From positions 3,782,001 to 3,846,000 of the forward strand of contig NZ_CP013650.1 in NCBI RefSeq assembly GCF_001466725.1: 64,000 bases of DNA, written 5' to 3'. Position 1 is the stretch's first letter. Each line of letters starts with the position of its first letter. Below are positions 53,324 through 62,076 of the stretch, piece after piece. Under the pieces are notes generated by a model that ran no database searches, was not told where the DNA came from, and saw nothing but the letters and a program-made list of their open reading frames with translations. The position numbers and the translations under genes are program-made. Origin of the DNA: Lacimicrobium alkaliphilum (GTDB lineage: Bacteria > Pseudomonadota > Gammaproteobacteria > Enterobacterales > Alteromonadaceae).

Positions 53324-55860
53324 TGAGGTCTCATCATAAAATTTCGGCCCTGCTGGCTGCCCTTAGTCTGAGCTTTGTAACGGCATGCAGTGGACCGGCA
53401 GAACCGGATACGCATCAACAGCTGAGCAACAAAGCCGTACCCGATTACTGGCCCCGTATTCAGTCTGAGGTCAAAACCGACCCATCCATAGAAGCGCAGG
53501 TCAAAGAGATACTGGCCGGAATGACTGTTGAACAAAAGGTGGCACAGCTCATTCAGCCCGAAATCCGTGATATCAGTGTTGAAGACATGCGCCGCTATGG
53601 TTTTGGCTCCTACCTTAATGGTGGCGGTGCCTTTCCCGACAATAACAAACATGCCTCGGTACAGGACTGGGTAGATCTGGCCGAAAAGCTTTATCAGGCT
53701 TCAGTGGATGACTCACTGGATGGCAGCAGCATTCCCACCATGTGGGGAACTGACGCCGTACATGGGCATAACAATGTGATCGGTGCCACCTTGTTTCCGC
53801 ATAATATCGGTCTGGGCGCCGCCAATAATCCAGAGTTGATAGAACAGATTGCCGGTGCTACTGCCAAAGAAGTGGCCGCCACCGGCATTGACTGGATATT
53901 CGCACCTACGGTGGCGGTTACCCGCGATGATCGCTGGGGCCGCACCTATGAAGCCTATTCAGAAGATCCGAAAATAGTACGTGACTATTCCTATGCCATC
54001 GTCAAAGGCCTGCAAGGGCGTGATGAAAACTTTCTCTCACAGCAACAGGTGCTCAGTACCGTCAAACACTTTGTCGGCGACGGCGGCACTGAAGGTGGCG
54101 ATGATCAGGGCAATAACCTGGCAACCGAGAAAGAACTTTATGAAATTCATGCCCAGGGTTATGTGGGCGGCCTAACGGCTGGTGCGCAGTCGGTGATGGC
54201 CTCATTTAACAGCTGGCATGGTGAGAAAGTACATGGCAGTGAGTACCTGCTTACCAAAGTACTCAAAGAGCGCATGGGCTTTGATGGATTTGTTGTCGGT
54301 GACTGGAACGGCCATGGCCAGATCCCTGGCTGCAGCAATGACAACTGTCCTGATGCCATAAATGCCGGTCTGGACGTGTTTATGGTACCGACCGGTGCCT
54401 GGAAGCCGCTGCTTGAAAACACCATCAGCCAGGTAAAAGAGGGCATTATTCCCATGCCAAGGCTGGATGATGCCGTTAGCCGGGTGCTCAGGGTCAAGTT
54501 ACGGGCCGGGCTCTTTGCAAAGCCATCGCCGGCAAACCGCCCCCTTGCCGGAAATACCGATCTTATCGGTCATCCGGAGCATCGGGAAATTGCCCGTCAG
54601 GCCGTGCGTGAATCACTGGTGCTGCTGAAAAATAGTGAGCAGTTACTACCCTTAAAACCGTATCAAAAAGTCCTTGTGGCCGGAGATGGCGCCGATAATA
54701 TCGGCAAACAATCCGGTGGCTGGACTATCACCTGGCAGGGTACCGGCAACGAAAATGCCGACTTCCCCGGTGGCACTTCAATCTATGGGGGTATCCGTGA
54801 AATCGTTGAGGCCGGAGGCGGTAAAGCTGAACTCTCTGCAGAGGGTAACTTTAGCCAGAAACCCGATGTGGCCATTGTGGTATTTGGTGAGGAGCCTTAT
54901 GCCGAAGGTAACGGCGACCTGGCAAATCTGGAATACCAGCGCGGCAATAAACAGGATCTGGCGTTGTTACGAAAACTAAAAGCGCAGAATATTCCTGTGG
55001 TGTCAGTATTTTTAAGCGGTCGCCCGTTGTGGGTAAATCCGGAACTGAACGCCTCTGATGCATTTGTGGCTGCCTGGCTGCCCGGATCAGAAGGTCAGGG
55101 CGTGGCCGAGGTGCTGTTTACCGATAAAGACGGCAATATCCGCTACGATTTCAGCGGTAAGCTGTCATTTTCCTGGCCCGCGACTCCGGAACAAACCACT
55201 GTCAATGTCGGCGATACGGACTATCAACCCTTGCTACCCTACGGTTTTGGTTTGCGCTATGGCGATAACGATGTGCTTGGCGACAACCTTAATGAGCGTG
55301 TTAACTCCTCCTCCACGGAGCTGGTGCCCCTGGCACTGCTGGAAAATGCCATCCGTGCACCCTGGTCCATGAGCATCGGCACTGCAAACAAGCAAACACC
55401 CGTTACCAGTGCCGTGATGACTTCCGGTCCGGTGCAGATGCGTACCATGGACAGATTTGTTCAGGAAGATGCCCGGACCCTGCACTTTGACGGCTCAGCA
55501 CCGGGTCAGGTCCGCATTGGTGCGCCCTTTCCTCAGGATCTGCGCTCCTATCTGGAACGCAATGGAGCCCTGAGCATGGATGTTCTTATACAGCAAAAGC
55601 CTGTGGCTGCTGTGACCCTCAGCATGGACTGTGGCCCCGATTGCGGCGCAGGTGTGGATATTACAGAGCAGTTACAATCCATGCCCTCAGATAAATGGCA
55701 GACTCTGAGTGTGGATCTGGCCTGTTTTCGCGACGCTCAGAATCTAGCCGGGGTGTTTAACCCACTGATCCTAACCAGCGAAGGCCAGACCGGGTTAAGT
55801 CTGTCAAAAATCTACATCAAGCCGGACATCGGACAGCCACTTATTCGTTGCAACGATTGA
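53323..55860 (+). CDS. GH3 beta-glucosidase/glucan glucohydrolase, lipoprotein (ExoP-like)
   Basis: An 845-residue exported enzyme with a lipoprotein signal (LAALSLSFVTAC, Cys about 22). The GH3 N-terminal barrel has MTVEQKVAQLIQPEI, MWGTDAVHGHNNVIGATLFPHNIGLGA and VKHFVGDGGT, with the nucleophile Asp in FVVGDWNGHGQ (about residue 327). The C-terminal alpha/beta-sandwich domain has SLVLLKNSEQLLPLKP. An extra C-terminal region of about 170 residues beyond LPYGFGLRYG matches the layout of marine exo-1,3/1,4-beta-glucanases such as ExoP of Pseudoalteromonas. It would release glucose from beta-glucan chains outside the cytoplasm for the upstream permease. Confidence 0.94.
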   Translation: MRSHHKISALLAALSLSFVTACSGPAEPDTHQQLSNKAVPDYWPRIQSEVKTDPSIEAQVKEILAGMTVEQKVAQLIQPEIRDISVEDMRRYGFGSYLNGGGAFPDNNKHASVQDWVDLAEKLYQASVDDSLDGSSIPTMWGTDAVHGHNNVIGATLFPHNIGLGAANNPELIEQIAGATAKEVAATGIDWIFAPTVAVTRDDRWGRTYEAYSEDPKIVRDYSYAIVKGLQGRDENFLSQQQVLSTVKHFVGDGGTEGGDDQGNNLATEKELYEIHAQGYVGGLTAGAQSVMASFNSWHGEKVHGSEYLLTKVLKERMGFDGFVVGDWNGHGQIPGCSNDNCPDAINAGLDVFMVPTGAWKPLLENTISQVKEGIIPMPRLDDAVSRVLRVKLRAGLFAKPSPANRPLAGNTDLIGHPEHREIARQAVRESLVLLKNSEQLLPLKPYQKVLVAGDGADNIGKQSGGWTITWQGTGNENADFPGGTSIYGGIREIVEAGGGKAELSAEGNFSQKPDVAIVVFGEEPYAEGNGDLANLEYQRGNKQDLALLRKLKAQNIPVVSVFLSGRPLWVNPELNASDAFVAAWLPGSEGQGVAEVLFTDKDGNIRYDFSGKLSFSWPATPEQTTVNVGDTDYQPLLPYGFGLRYGDNDVLGDNLNERVNSSSTELVPLALLENAIRAPWSMSIGTANKQTPVTSAVMTSGPVQMRTMDRFVQEDARTLHFDGSAPGQVRIGAPFPQDLRSYLERNGALSMDVLIQQKPVAAVTLSMDCGPDCGAGVDITEQLQSMPSDKWQTLSVDLACFRDAQNLAGVFNPLILTSEGQTGLSLSKIYIKPDIGQPLIRCND

Positions 55861-55869
55861 GCCAGGAAA

Positions 55870-55898
55870 CTGCGGCAATGGCACTGCTGTTGCCGCAG
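55870..55898. terminator. Hairpin between convergent GH3 and GH43 genes
   Basis: A perfect 9-bp GC-rich stem (CTGCGGCAA / TTGCCGCAG) with an 11-base loop fills the 42-base gap between the two stop codons. There is no T-run on either side, so termination is probable from position but not proved by sequence. Confidence 0.5.
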
Positions 55899-55902
55899 CG
55901 AG

Positions 55903-56892
55903 CTAGTTCTGAGAACGAGCGCTATCCGCCATCGGAGGAACATCCGCCAGGCCTTGCTCCGTTCTTTGTACAGGCCTGATTGTACCGTCCTGATTAAAAT
56001 GCAGGTACTCTGCGGCAACATGCCGCTGTCTCTTGTCACAGGCGGCGTCATCGATTTTTAGCCAGCGATGGTAGAACAGCAACCACTGTCCTTTATACTC
56101 CACCACAGAGTGATGGTTATTGCTGGCATGCTCCTGCTCCATAAACACGCCCTGATAAGTCCATGGTCCGGTCGGTTGTGTGGCGGTGTAATAGGTCAGC
56201 ACCCGGTTATTTCCCGGCATGGTAAAGTAATATAAGCCGTCGCGCTTGAATACCCAGGGACCTTCCATCTTCGGCTCATAGCCGCCCATATCCATTTTTA
56301 TAAAATCCCCTTTGACACTGAGCATATCATCGGCCATTTCGGCAACATAATAGTCAAAGCCCTTACCATGAAAATACAGATAAGCGCTGCCATCATCATC
56401 AATAAACAGCGCAGGATCATTGGCATAAGGCTCGCGCCATAGCGGCCCACCTATGGCATCTTTGAATGGGCCTGTTGGAGAATCACTTACCGCTACCCCT
56501 ATGCCCATCCATTTGGTGCTGTTTTGCGGGTTCTGCCTGTCTTTGACGCCGGTACCGGCAGGAAAGATCAGATAGTATTTACCGTTTTTGTATGCGGCAT
56601 CCGGTGCCCAGGCGTAATCATCGGCCCAGCTCAGATCATCCACAGATAGTACCGCCCCATGGGCGGTCCAGCTTTGCAGATCATCGGTGGAAAACAGGTG
56701 CCAGTCCTGCATATGAAAATCCCGCTGACACTCAATGTCATGGGAGGTATACAGGTACAAGCGCCCGTCTTCCCAAACGTGGGCTGAAGGATCCGCTGTC
56801 CTGATATTGCTGCCAAAATCTAATGGGTTTTGCGCAGCTACCAACACAGGGAATAAAACCAGAGCGGCGGTAAAGATAGTCAGTTTCAACAT
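55903..56892 (-). CDS. GH43-family glycoside hydrolase, exported
   Basis: A 329-residue protein with a signal peptide (FTAALVLFPVLVAAQ) and a five-bladed propeller. The three expected carboxylates are visible: base Asp in TADPSAHVWEDGRLYLY (about residue 34), pKa-modulating Asp in WAPDAAY (about 97) and acid Glu in KMEGPWVF (about 208). GH43 enzymes mostly remove arabinose, xylose or galactose residues; the subfamily cannot be assigned by eye. AGGTGA precedes the ATG. It is convergent with GH3, and I see no LacI-type site upstream, so it may not belong to the same regulon. Confidence 0.88.
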   Translation of the reverse strand: MLKLTIFTAALVLFPVLVAAQNPLDFGSNIRTADPSAHVWEDGRLYLYTSHDIECQRDFHMQDWHLFSTDDLQSWTAHGAVLSVDDLSWADDYAWAPDAAYKNGKYYLIFPAGTGVKDRQNPQNSTKWMGIGVAVSDSPTGPFKDAIGGPLWREPYANDPALFIDDDGSAYLYFHGKGFDYYVAEMADDMLSVKGDFIKMDMGGYEPKMEGPWVFKRDGLYYFTMPGNNRVLTYYTATQPTGPWTYQGVFMEQEHASNNHHSVVEYKGQWLLFYHRWLKIDDAACDKRQRHVAAEYLHFNQDGTIRPVQRTEQGLADVPPMADSARSQN

Positions 56893-57003
56893 AAGTTAAT
56901 CACCTGTTGCGATATAAAACAGCCACATAATGATTGAGACTCAGGCTGATTAGCCAGCGCCGGGATGATTTAGTTATGATTTTTTTCAGGTATGAAATTT
57001 TTA

Positions 57004-57939
57004 TCAGGTTTTAGGCAACAACCTGGCCATTAACGCAATGGTGATAACAGAAAAAGCCAGTCTGGCCCAGAGTATCGCCGACAAGTGCGCGCCCAGTAGC
57101 ATTACCAGCAGGGTATCCTCGATCAGGCTGTGACAAAGCCCCAGAAAGCTCACTGTCAGCAACACATCCCGTTTGCTCAGTTTGCCTTTGCCCACTTCGT
57201 TAAGCAGAATTCCGGCGCCAAAGCTCAGCCCCATAGTGATGCCGATGATAGTGATATTAGCCGCTTCGCGACCAATCCCCAACAGGCGCAGCAACGGAAA
57301 AAGCGCCCAGTGCAGGAGTTTTTCTATACCCAGTTTTCTCAGTAACCAGAGCAGACTGACCAGAGTCAGAATAATAAAAAAGATCGCGCCAATGGTGAGT
57401 AGCTGATCGGTTGCCCAGGTGATTAGCGATCCGTCAGTCGGCGATGCCTGCCAGGCCAGCTGATTAGTTTGTTGCAGCCACCCAAAGTGCTGATAAAAAA
57501 GGTGCACCACCGCCGCCAGGATGAACGCACCGCCAATACGCAGCAGCAAAGTAAACCACCAGGGCACCCCGGCTTTTTTCGCCACCGCGCCTTCAAAAGG
57601 CAGCGCATGGGCAACCAGCATCAGAGTACCCAATACGCTGACCTGAGCCACAGTCAGACTCTGCTGCTCTGCCAGTGACACAAATACTACCATGCCGGTA
57701 TAAATGTTTGTCAGCAGGGTGGTGGCCCAGACCAGCCCGGCCGATTCAGGCAAGCCTATCAATGCCATTAATGGCCCCAGCCAGGCGCCCAATAAGGCCG
57801 TTGCTCCCATGACTTCAAGCACTTTGACAATAATCAGGGTCGGCACCAGAATCTTCAGCAGGGTCAGATAAATGCTGAACGTTTCCCGCAATAGCTGTTC
57901 ACCGCTTGTGCACACAGTGCTGAAAGTCATTCGCCCCAT
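57004..57939 (-). CDS. Nucleoside-recognition (Gate-domain) membrane protein
   Basis: A protein of about 311 residues with some eight hydrophobic segments and the internal two-half symmetry of the nucleoside-recognition/SpmA-SpmB (Gate) family: ILVPTLIIVKVLEVMGAT, GLPESAGLVWATTLLTNIYTG in the first half and GREAANITIIGITMGLSFGAGIL, LGLCHSLIEDTLLVMLLGAHL in the second. It is predicted to be an inner-membrane protein. Transport substrates in this family are poorly known. The start is uncertain: ATG 57939 avoids overlap with the upstream VF530 gene; 57930 and 57969 are alternatives. Confidence 0.85.
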   Translation of the reverse strand: MGRMTFSTVCTSGEQLLRETFSIYLTLLKILVPTLIIVKVLEVMGATALLGAWLGPLMALIGLPESAGLVWATTLLTNIYTGMVVFVSLAEQQSLTVAQVSVLGTLMLVAHALPFEGAVAKKAGVPWWFTLLLRIGGAFILAAVVHLFYQHFGWLQQTNQLAWQASPTDGSLITWATDQLLTIGAIFFIILTLVSLLWLLRKLGIEKLLHWALFPLLRLLGIGREAANITIIGITMGLSFGAGILLNEVGKGKLSKRDVLLTVSFLGLCHSLIEDTLLVMLLGAHLSAILWARLAFSVITIALMARLLPKT

Positions 57940-57946
57940 AGTTCCA

Positions 57947-58183
57947 TCAGGAGCCTTGCCCCCATACATTGAACACGTTCAGATACAAGCGCTCGACTTT
58001 CTCCCTCGCCCAGGGAGTGCGACGCAGAAACTTAAGACTGGATTTCACCGAAGGGTCATGACTGAAGCAGCGGATATTGACAACTTTAGCCATCTCCTCC
58101 CAGCCCAGCTTTTGCTCCAGTTGCACGATCATCTGTTCAAGCGTCACTCCATGCAACGGGTTATTAGCCTGTGATCCGGCCAT
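57947..58183 (-). CDS. VF530-family (DUF2132) DNA-binding protein
   Basis: A 78-residue protein that matches the VF530 family nearly end to end: NNPLHGVTLEQMIVQLEQKLGWEEMAKVVNIRC, then a SHDPSVKSSLKFLRRTPWAREKVE stretch. The family is small, helical and reported as DNA-binding in Vibrio; its biological role is not known. The stop is eight bases from the start of the downstream nucleoside-recognition gene, so the two are probably co-transcribed. Confidence 0.93.
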   Translation of the reverse strand: MAGSQANNPLHGVTLEQMIVQLEQKLGWEEMAKVVNIRCFSHDPSVKSSLKFLRRTPWAREKVERLYLNVFNVWGQGS

Positions 58184-58993
58184 ATGTTTTTTCCGCAGTA
58201 GGTATTTGAAATCGAGGATTGACGGATCATAACAAAAACTGTCGCCAGAAAGAGCATCATTTGGTTGCGATTCGCGCGCCCAAAAGACGTGTTTGTATCA
58301 GCGCTTTTTATGTGCACGCGCCACTATCTAACCACCCTGCCTTACTCTTTCCATCGCGGATCAAACCCCTCAAGGCCTGAGGGCTATTCATTCAGCTGGT
58401 AGTGATAAGCATAGCTGCCGCTCTTTCAGCAATTTCTTTTGATTAATAGTTCACCAACATGAAAAAAGAATCTATACCTGTTTCCACAAAATGTTTAACC
58501 ACCAGAGGCCCCCTTCACTTCGAGCAGAAAAGGAATCGGATTCTCGCAGGAACCACAAAAGCAGCACCTGGACTTGCGAGAGACTGGCTGTCCGCTTTCA
58601 GATAGCTAACGATGCGCTTGGCCGCGTTCGCCTTTGTCGGTAACAGGGTCAAACACCTTTGCAAACACAACAACCATTCATGGATTGCATTGCTGTCATC
58701 AGTTTTCAAATTTCCGAACGCCCGAGACAATTTTCCAACCCTCGGATGCAAATGGTCATTCTTTATTCCTGTTCACCTGGATAAGAAGGCAACGATGTTA
58801 AGCATACCGGGGATATAGGAATATTTATTACGTTACATGTAAGCGCTTTCTTGTGCTAATGTCGAAAATACCGAATATCAACCTTATGTTGGTTGATTTT
58901 TAATATCTTGTTTACCACACCGTATGAGATCAGGCAGGGTTCCGGGTTGCCGCCGCTACGTCTCAGACAGGCATACTGAAAGGATCACCGTAA
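58184..58993. other. 810-base gap with a LacI-type operator and a long leader
   Basis: There is no credible gene. Two overlapping short frames (58515-58751 minus, 58612-58818 plus) have no family resemblance and no ribosome site. Structures seen are a small stem-loop CCCTCA/TGAGGG at 58367-58383, the LacI-type site at 58838-58851 within a promoter, and a weak AT-rich hairpin ATCAACC/GGTTGAT followed by TTTT (58877-58900) in the leader of the deacetylase gene. The region 58184-58800 is unexplained. Confidence 0.6.
58833..58862 (+). promoter_or_regulatory. Promoter with embedded LacI-type operator before the deacetylase
   Basis: TTACAT (58833-58838) and an extended -10, TGC-TAATGT (TAATGT at 58857-58862), are 18 bases apart. 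TGTAAGCGCTTTCT (58838-58851) fills the spacer. An operator in this place would block RNA polymerase directly. It is the fourth clear copy of the AGCGCT-core site in the window and links the deacetylase to the second LacI regulon. Confidence 0.65.
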
Positions 58994-59809
58994 ATGACAA
59001 ATGCCAGCCGATGTAAGCAGACCACTCATCCAGTTTGGATGTTGTTAATATTCTTCATTGCCTGTCCTCTTAAGGCAGAGTTTAACTGGCCAAAGAATGC
59101 AAAAGCAGCGGTCAGCCTGGCTTATGATGACGCGCTGGACAGTCAGTTAGACAACGCTCTGCCGGCACTCAACCGCTACGGATTTAACGCCACCTTTTAC
59201 CTCACCTTAAGTTCTCCCACCCTGAGCAGTCGCCTGCATGAATGGCGGCTGGCGGCCAGACAAGGGCATGAGCTTGGTAATCACAGTATTAACCACCCTT
59301 GCCGGGCATCACTGCCCGGGCGGGACTGGGTTGAACCGCACAATAATCTGGACAACTGGTCTGTTGCCGCTATCATTCAGGAGATTAACAATGCCAATGG
59401 GTTCTTGCTGGCCTTAGACGGTGAAACAGAGCGCACCTTCACCCCTCCCTGTGGCGACAGTCATGCAAAGGATGGTAACTATCTTGCCCGGGTCACCTCG
59501 CTTTTTGTCGCTATCAGGCGCCCCGGAGACCCCGTTGCGCAAATCCAGCAACTTGAGCTGCACAAGACTCCGACCTGGTTTCCGGTCAACCCGTCGCTCA
59601 AAGAACTGACAAATTATGTCGAGCAGGCTGGCAAAAATGGCACTCTTGCCAGTATCAACTTTCATGGTGTCGGTGGCGACTATCTGAGTGTTTCAGCAGA
59701 GGTCCATGAGCAGTTTCTGGCCTGGCTGGATGCCAATCGTGACCAATACTGGTTGGACAGCTTTATCAATCTGAGCAGATATATTCGCCAGCAACGAAAC
59801 AAGACCTGA
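58994..59809 (+). CDS. Exported polysaccharide deacetylase (CE4/NodB fold)
   Basis: A 271-residue protein with a signal peptide (VWMLLIFFIACPLKAE) and NodB-homology motifs: AVSLAYDDALDSQ (catalytic and metal Asp pair, about 43-45), GHELGNHSINH (the H-S/T-x3-H zinc motif, about 96-100) and, near the C-terminus, ASINFHGVGGDYLSV with a late His. It would remove acetyl groups from a carbohydrate outside the cytoplasm. AAGGA lies nine bases before the ATG. A LacI-type operator in its promoter suggests control with the GH1/GH3 locus, so an acetylated plant or algal glycan is more likely than chitin or peptidoglycan, but this is inference. Confidence 0.86.
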   Translation: MTNASRCKQTTHPVWMLLIFFIACPLKAEFNWPKNAKAAVSLAYDDALDSQLDNALPALNRYGFNATFYLTLSSPTLSSRLHEWRLAARQGHELGNHSINHPCRASLPGRDWVEPHNNLDNWSVAAIIQEINNANGFLLALDGETERTFTPPCGDSHAKDGNYLARVTSLFVAIRRPGDPVAQIQQLELHKTPTWFPVNPSLKELTNYVEQAGKNGTLASINFHGVGGDYLSVSAEVHEQFLAWLDANRDQYWLDSFINLSRYIRQQRNKT

Positions 59810-59878
59810 TGGCTATAATATTGCGCTCAGAGGCACTTCAGGGCTAACCTGTAGCGACCTCAGTTAAAGGTATCAGTT

Positions 59879-61255
59879 ATGCAAACCGCGATGATCGCAC
59901 CGGCTGTGCAACAGCTATATGAGTATTTCTCAGGCGGTACAACCCGCTCCATAGCCTGGCGCAAGCAACAGCTCAACAACCTGCAACAAATGATCGATGA
60001 CTCAGAACAGGCTATTTTTGAGGCCCTGCGGGAGGATCTAGGCAAAGCCGAACAGGAGAGCTGGTTGTCTGAAGTGGGGTATCTGCAAACGGACATCCGC
60101 CACAGCCTCAGACATCTGTCAAAGTGGAGCTCACCCAGAAAAGTATCAACACCCGTTGTTGCCCAGCCCGGTAAAAGTTACTTGCAACCCGAACCCTTAG
60201 GCACCGTATTGATTATCGGCGCCTGGAACTATCCTTTTCAGTTGTTACTGGCACCTCTGGTAGCAGCTATTTCGGCAGGAAACTGCGCCGTACTGAAACC
60301 CTCGGAGCTGGCGCCGGCTACCAGTAAATTACTTGCAACACTGCTACCCCGGTATCTTGATAGTAAAGCATTTCTGGTGGTTCAGGGGGCCGTTGAGGAA
60401 ACCACCGAACTGCTCAGGCAACCGTTTGATCATATTCTCTACACCGGCGGCGAGGCAGTTGGCAAAATTGTGATGCGTGCCGCCGCCGAGCACCTGACCC
60501 CGGTAACCCTGGAACTGGGTGGCAAAAGTCCCTGCATCGTTGCAGGTGATTGCGACCTGGATGTGGCTGCCGCCCGCATTGTTTGGAGTAAATGGATGAA
60601 TGCCGGGCAGACCTGCGTCGCCCCGGACTATATTCTTACTGAGAAGGGTTTCAGTGGCCCGCTGATGTCCGCATTGCAAAAGCAGTTAACCGCCTTTTAT
60701 GGAACAGATCCTGCCACCAGCCCTGACTATGGCCGCATCATCAATCAACGGCACTTTCAGCGCTTGCAGGAATGCCTGTCGGATCAGAGAGTAAGCTTTG
60801 GCGGCCAGACTAATCCCGCAGAGCGCTATATGGCACCGACACTGGTGCTGGATCCACCACTTAAGAGCAAGCTGATGCAGGAAGAGATATTCGGTCCCAT
60901 CCTGCCAGTCATAAGTCTTGAAAAAATTGATGATGCCATACCCTTTATCAATAACCGCCCAAAACCCCTGGCCCTGTATCTTTATACCGAAAACCAGGCA
61001 TTCGAACAGCAGGTCCTTACCCGGACAAGCGCCGGCAGTGTGTGTATTAATGACGGCATGATGTTTATGGCCAATCCACAGTTACCCTTTGGCGGCGTAG
61101 GCAACAGTGGCATGGGCCGTTATCATGGTCAGTGGGGCTTTGATACCTTCAGTCATCTTAAGGCGGTGATGAAACGTAGCAACTGGTTTGATATTAACTG
61201 GCGATATCCACCCTTTAGCGCTGCCAAACTGAAAAAACTTAAGTGGGTAAGCTAG
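59879..61255 (+). CDS. Aldehyde dehydrogenase, class-3/coniferyl-aldehyde-dehydrogenase type
   Basis: A 458-residue NAD(P)-dependent aldehyde dehydrogenase of the ALDH3 branch. GAWNYPFQLLLAPLVAAISAGN and VLKPSELAPATS (cofactor site, about 115-145), LELGGKSPCIV with the general-base Glu (about 210), NAGQTCVAPDYIL with the catalytic Cys (about 244) and EEIFGPILPV are all intact. It is shorter than ALDH1-type enzymes and has no signal peptide. It would oxidise fatty or aromatic aldehydes to acids. It stands 69 bases after the deacetylase on the same strand; no functional link is evident. Confidence 0.93.
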   Translation: MQTAMIAPAVQQLYEYFSGGTTRSIAWRKQQLNNLQQMIDDSEQAIFEALREDLGKAEQESWLSEVGYLQTDIRHSLRHLSKWSSPRKVSTPVVAQPGKSYLQPEPLGTVLIIGAWNYPFQLLLAPLVAAISAGNCAVLKPSELAPATSKLLATLLPRYLDSKAFLVVQGAVEETTELLRQPFDHILYTGGEAVGKIVMRAAAEHLTPVTLELGGKSPCIVAGDCDLDVAAARIVWSKWMNAGQTCVAPDYILTEKGFSGPLMSALQKQLTAFYGTDPATSPDYGRIINQRHFQRLQECLSDQRVSFGGQTNPAERYMAPTLVLDPPLKSKLMQEEIFGPILPVISLEKIDDAIPFINNRPKPLALYLYTENQAFEQQVLTRTSAGSVCINDGMMFMANPQLPFGGVGNSGMGRYHGQWGFDTFSHLKAVMKRSNWFDINWRYPPFSAAKLKKLKWVS

Positions 61256-61328
61256 GGCCTGTTCATCTTTATAGACGTGCTCTGCTGGAGGCCATTTTCA
61301 TCCAGCAAGACAGAAGGAGTGAAGTTTA

Positions 61329-61760
61329 GTGAGCCTGAATAAACGACTACAACCTTTTCATCTGGCCATACCGGTCACCGATCTCCATCAGGCAGAAGCC
61401 TTCTATGGCGGGCTGTTAGGCAGCGCCAAAGGCCGTTTTTCCAATCAATGGATAGACTGGGATTTTTTTGGTCACCAGCTGGTTACGCATCTGGTGGCAG
61501 CCATGCCGAGCCCACCGAGCCACAATAAGGTAGATAATCATGGCGTACCCGTGCCCCATTTTGGTGTAGTGCTTGAGTGGCAAGAGTGGCAGGCGCTGGC
61601 TGAGAAGCTTAAAAAAGCAGGCACCAATTTTATAATCGAACCTTATATCCGCTTTAAGGGTAAGCCAGGGGAGCAGGCGACCCTGTTTTTACTGGACCCC
61701 AGCGGTAACGCCCTTGAATTTAAAGCCTTTAAGGATATGGGTCAGTTATTTGTCCGCTGA
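61329..61760 (+). CDS. VOC-family (glyoxalase-fold) protein
   Basis: A 143-residue vicinal-oxygen-chelate protein: PFHLAIPVTDLHQAEAFYGGLLG at the N-terminus, GVPVPHFGVVLEWQEWQALAEKL in the middle and FLLDPSGNALEFKAF at the C-terminus. Possible metal ligands are H11-type His, His in PHFG and the Glu in ALEFKAF. It starts with GTG, preceded by AAGGAG. Enzymatic activity cannot be assigned; close relatives are annotated only as glyoxalase/dioxygenase-like. Confidence 0.9.
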   Translation: MSLNKRLQPFHLAIPVTDLHQAEAFYGGLLGSAKGRFSNQWIDWDFFGHQLVTHLVAAMPSPPSHNKVDNHGVPVPHFGVVLEWQEWQALAEKLKKAGTNFIIEPYIRFKGKPGEQATLFLLDPSGNALEFKAFKDMGQLFVR

Positions 61761-61767
61761 CTTAGCT

Positions 61768-62073
61768 TCAGAATTTGATTCTGCCGGTGAGCATATCCCG
61801 GAACATAACCCAGTCACCGAGCAAACTGTACCAGGGATGTTGGAAGGTGGCCGGGCGATTCTTTTCAAAGAAGAAATGACCAACCCAGGCAAAACCATAG
61901 CCTACCAATGGCATCAGCAACAGCCACCAGGGGTTCTGGCTGAGCATGCTCCAGCAGATGATCAATAACACCAGCAACGAACCAATAAAGTGCAGGCGTC
62001 TGCAAACCGGATTGCGGTGCTCTTTCAGATAATAGGGATAAAATTCACGAAAACTCTGAAAGTTGTGGCTCAT
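61768..62073 (-). CDS. Mpo1-like DUF962 membrane protein
   Basis: A 101-residue protein with the DUF962/YGL010w signature: EHRNPVCRRLHFIGS and GHFFFEKNRPATFQHPWYS, each flanking a hydrophobic segment (LLVLLIICWSML and WWLLLMPLVGYGFAWVG). Conserved histidines match those that bind iron in the yeast homologue Mpo1, a 2-hydroxy-fatty-acid dioxygenase. Bacterial members are short, as here, and their substrate is not established. It starts three bases after the stop of the c-di-GMP gene, so it is probably co-transcribed with it. Confidence 0.92.
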   Translation of the reverse strand: MSHNFQSFREFYPYYLKEHRNPVCRRLHFIGSLLVLLIICWSMLSQNPWWLLLMPLVGYGFAWVGHFFFEKNRPATFQHPWYSLLGDWVMFRDMLTGRIKF

Positions 62074-62076
62074 TCT

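Noticed and set aside
58515..58818. Two overlapping small frames in the 810-base gap
   Set aside because: Neither has a ribosome-binding site, a family resemblance or a sensible hydrophobicity pattern, and they overlap on opposite strands.
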